Shown piece by piece: positions 23,131 to 23,775 of a stretch of 23,775 nucleotides of DNA. The stretch comes from an uncultured bacterium (GTDB lineage Bacteria > Patescibacteriota > Microgenomatia > UBA1400 > PJMF01): assembly GCA_903959355.1 (NCBI GenBank), contig CAJBWJ010000045.1, forward strand, positions 1 through 23,775, read 5' to 3'. A program made the position numbers and the translations under genes. Position 1 is the stretch's first letter. The number at the start of each line of letters is the position of its first letter. The notes beneath the pieces are model-generated. The model searched no databases, was not told the origin of the DNA, and was given only the letters and a program-made list of their open reading frames with translations.

Positions 23131-23775
23131 ATTTTGGGCTCCTCTGTTTTTGTTCTTATTGGTATTTGTTTTATTTCTAACTAACTTTTCTCCTGGTACT
23201 TATTTAAGTGGTTGGGATAATTTGCATCCTGAATTCAATCCTTTGATGAATTTAGAGCGAGCTTGGCAATCTGCTTGGCAGGAATATCAGGGCTTAGGTT
23301 TATTGGCCGGTATGGCTCATAGCGCTGATTTGTTTCGTCAATTAGTTTTTTTACCTTTGATGCTGCTTTTACCTGCCAATTTATTTAGATATGTCTGGCA
23401 TTTTTTGATGATTTTAACTGGAGTTGTGGGAAGCTTTTATTTATTTAGATTCTTTTTACGAAAACAAAACAATCAAAATTTACTGGCTTTTCTGGGAGCT
23501 AGTTTTTATTTGTTGAATTTTGGTACAGTTCAAAATTTTTATGTCACCTTCGAACCATTTGCTTCCTTTTATGCCTTTTTGCCGATTTTACTACTATATT
23601 TATTGAAGCTATTATCCGAAAAGACATTTTTTAAGAAAAATTTATTGATTTTCTTTATTTTGTCTGTTTTAGCTAGCTCGATGGCTTATGTCCAGACTAT
23701 TTTTGTAGTTTATTTTGCCATAGTTTGCTTGTTGTTTTTATGTTATTTTTTGCAAAATAGAGGTGATTTCAAAAG
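23111..23775 (+). CDS. multi-span membrane protein, GT-C-like (3' truncated by window edge)
   Basis: The frame is open from ATG 23111 to the window end (221 codons visible). It begins with a basic N-terminus and a membrane span (about 8-24), then an extracellular loop with YLSGWDNLHPEFNPLMNLERAW, then at least four more spans. A first span followed by an acidic loop with W-D-N and P-E-F resembles GT-C-fold polyprenyl-phosphate-sugar glycosyltransferases, including arabinofuranosyltransferase-like and YfhO-like proteins. The aspartate of GWDN could be the catalytic base. It overlaps the GT4 gene by 20 nt, which supports a shared glycan pathway. The 3' end is missing, so the family assignment is tentative. 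Confidence 0.65.
   Translation, partial: MKKLLLKFWAPLFLFLLVFVLFLTNFSPGTYLSGWDNLHPEFNPLMNLERAWQSAWQEYQGLGLLAGMAHSADLFRQLVFLPLMLLLPANLFRYVWHFLMILTGVVGSFYLFRFFLRKQNNQNLLAFLGASFYLLNFGTVQNFYVTFEPFASFYAFLPILLLYLLKLLSEKTFFKKNLLIFFILSVLASSMAYVQTIFVVYFAIVCLLFLCYFLQNRGDFK

Noticed and set aside
1..23775. CRISPR array, insertion sequence, transposase, rRNA or tRNA gene
   Set aside because: None seen: no regularly spaced direct repeats, no transposase-like ORF and no recognisable RNA gene in the window.

Overview
The window looks like a chromosomal piece from a candidate-phyla-radiation (Patescibacteria, perhaps Microgenomates-like) bacterium. The reasons are the AT-rich DNA, very tight gene packing, a type IV pilus locus with several short prepilins, a sortase next to its substrate, DUF4430-like and DUF6580-like small proteins, and cell-surface glycosyltransferase and acyltransferase genes. 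TGA behaves as a normal stop (for example at 7291-7293, 7641-7643 and 10508-10510), so the recoded Gracilibacteria/SR1 code is not in use. The placement is inferred from gene content by eye, not from a tree.

Layout. 1-3288: the 3' part of an EamA-type transporter, an unrecognised soluble protein and an ABC-F ATPase. 3366-13597: one long, mostly overlapping run on the + strand. It holds a CACHE-HAMP sensor without an output domain, a PAS-PAS histidine kinase, two stand-alone receiver proteins, PilB, PilC, an unlisted 48-residue Cys-rich membrane protein, three minor-pilin-like proteins (one with a large repeat domain) and a PilX-like protein. 13643-15112: a membrane protein ending in a LytR_C-like domain, then the probable major pilin with its own promoter and terminator. 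15229-18914: an acyltransferase-3 with an extra C-terminal domain, a SpoU rRNA/tRNA methyltransferase on the - strand, and a DUF4430/DUF6580-like pair. 18921-20509: a sortase and a secreted protein with a TPATG sorting signal. 20599-21758: an unusual GC-shifted transcription unit. 21769-end: a GT4 glycosyltransferase and a truncated multi-membrane-span protein.

How the genes work together. Signal-transduction genes run directly into the pilus motor and pilin genes, so the pilus is probably made or steered in response to an extracellular signal. The sortase very likely anchors the TPATG protein encoded next to it. The 3' part of the window is envelope decoration. Several operon-first genes have a near-consensus -10 box only 6-15 nt before the start codon (leaderless or nearly so), while genes inside operons carry AGGAGG-type ribosome binding sites.

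The most interesting stretch is 20599-21758. A strong promoter is followed by roughly 285 nt of leader with many hairpins, a 29-codon hydrophobic small ORF with an excellent ribosome binding site, more hairpins, a GC-rich lipoprotein gene unlike its neighbours, and two large back-to-back hairpins ending in a T-run. Its promoter shares a 12-bp box with the promoters of the sortase and the sortase substrate. I do not recognise this unit as a known system.
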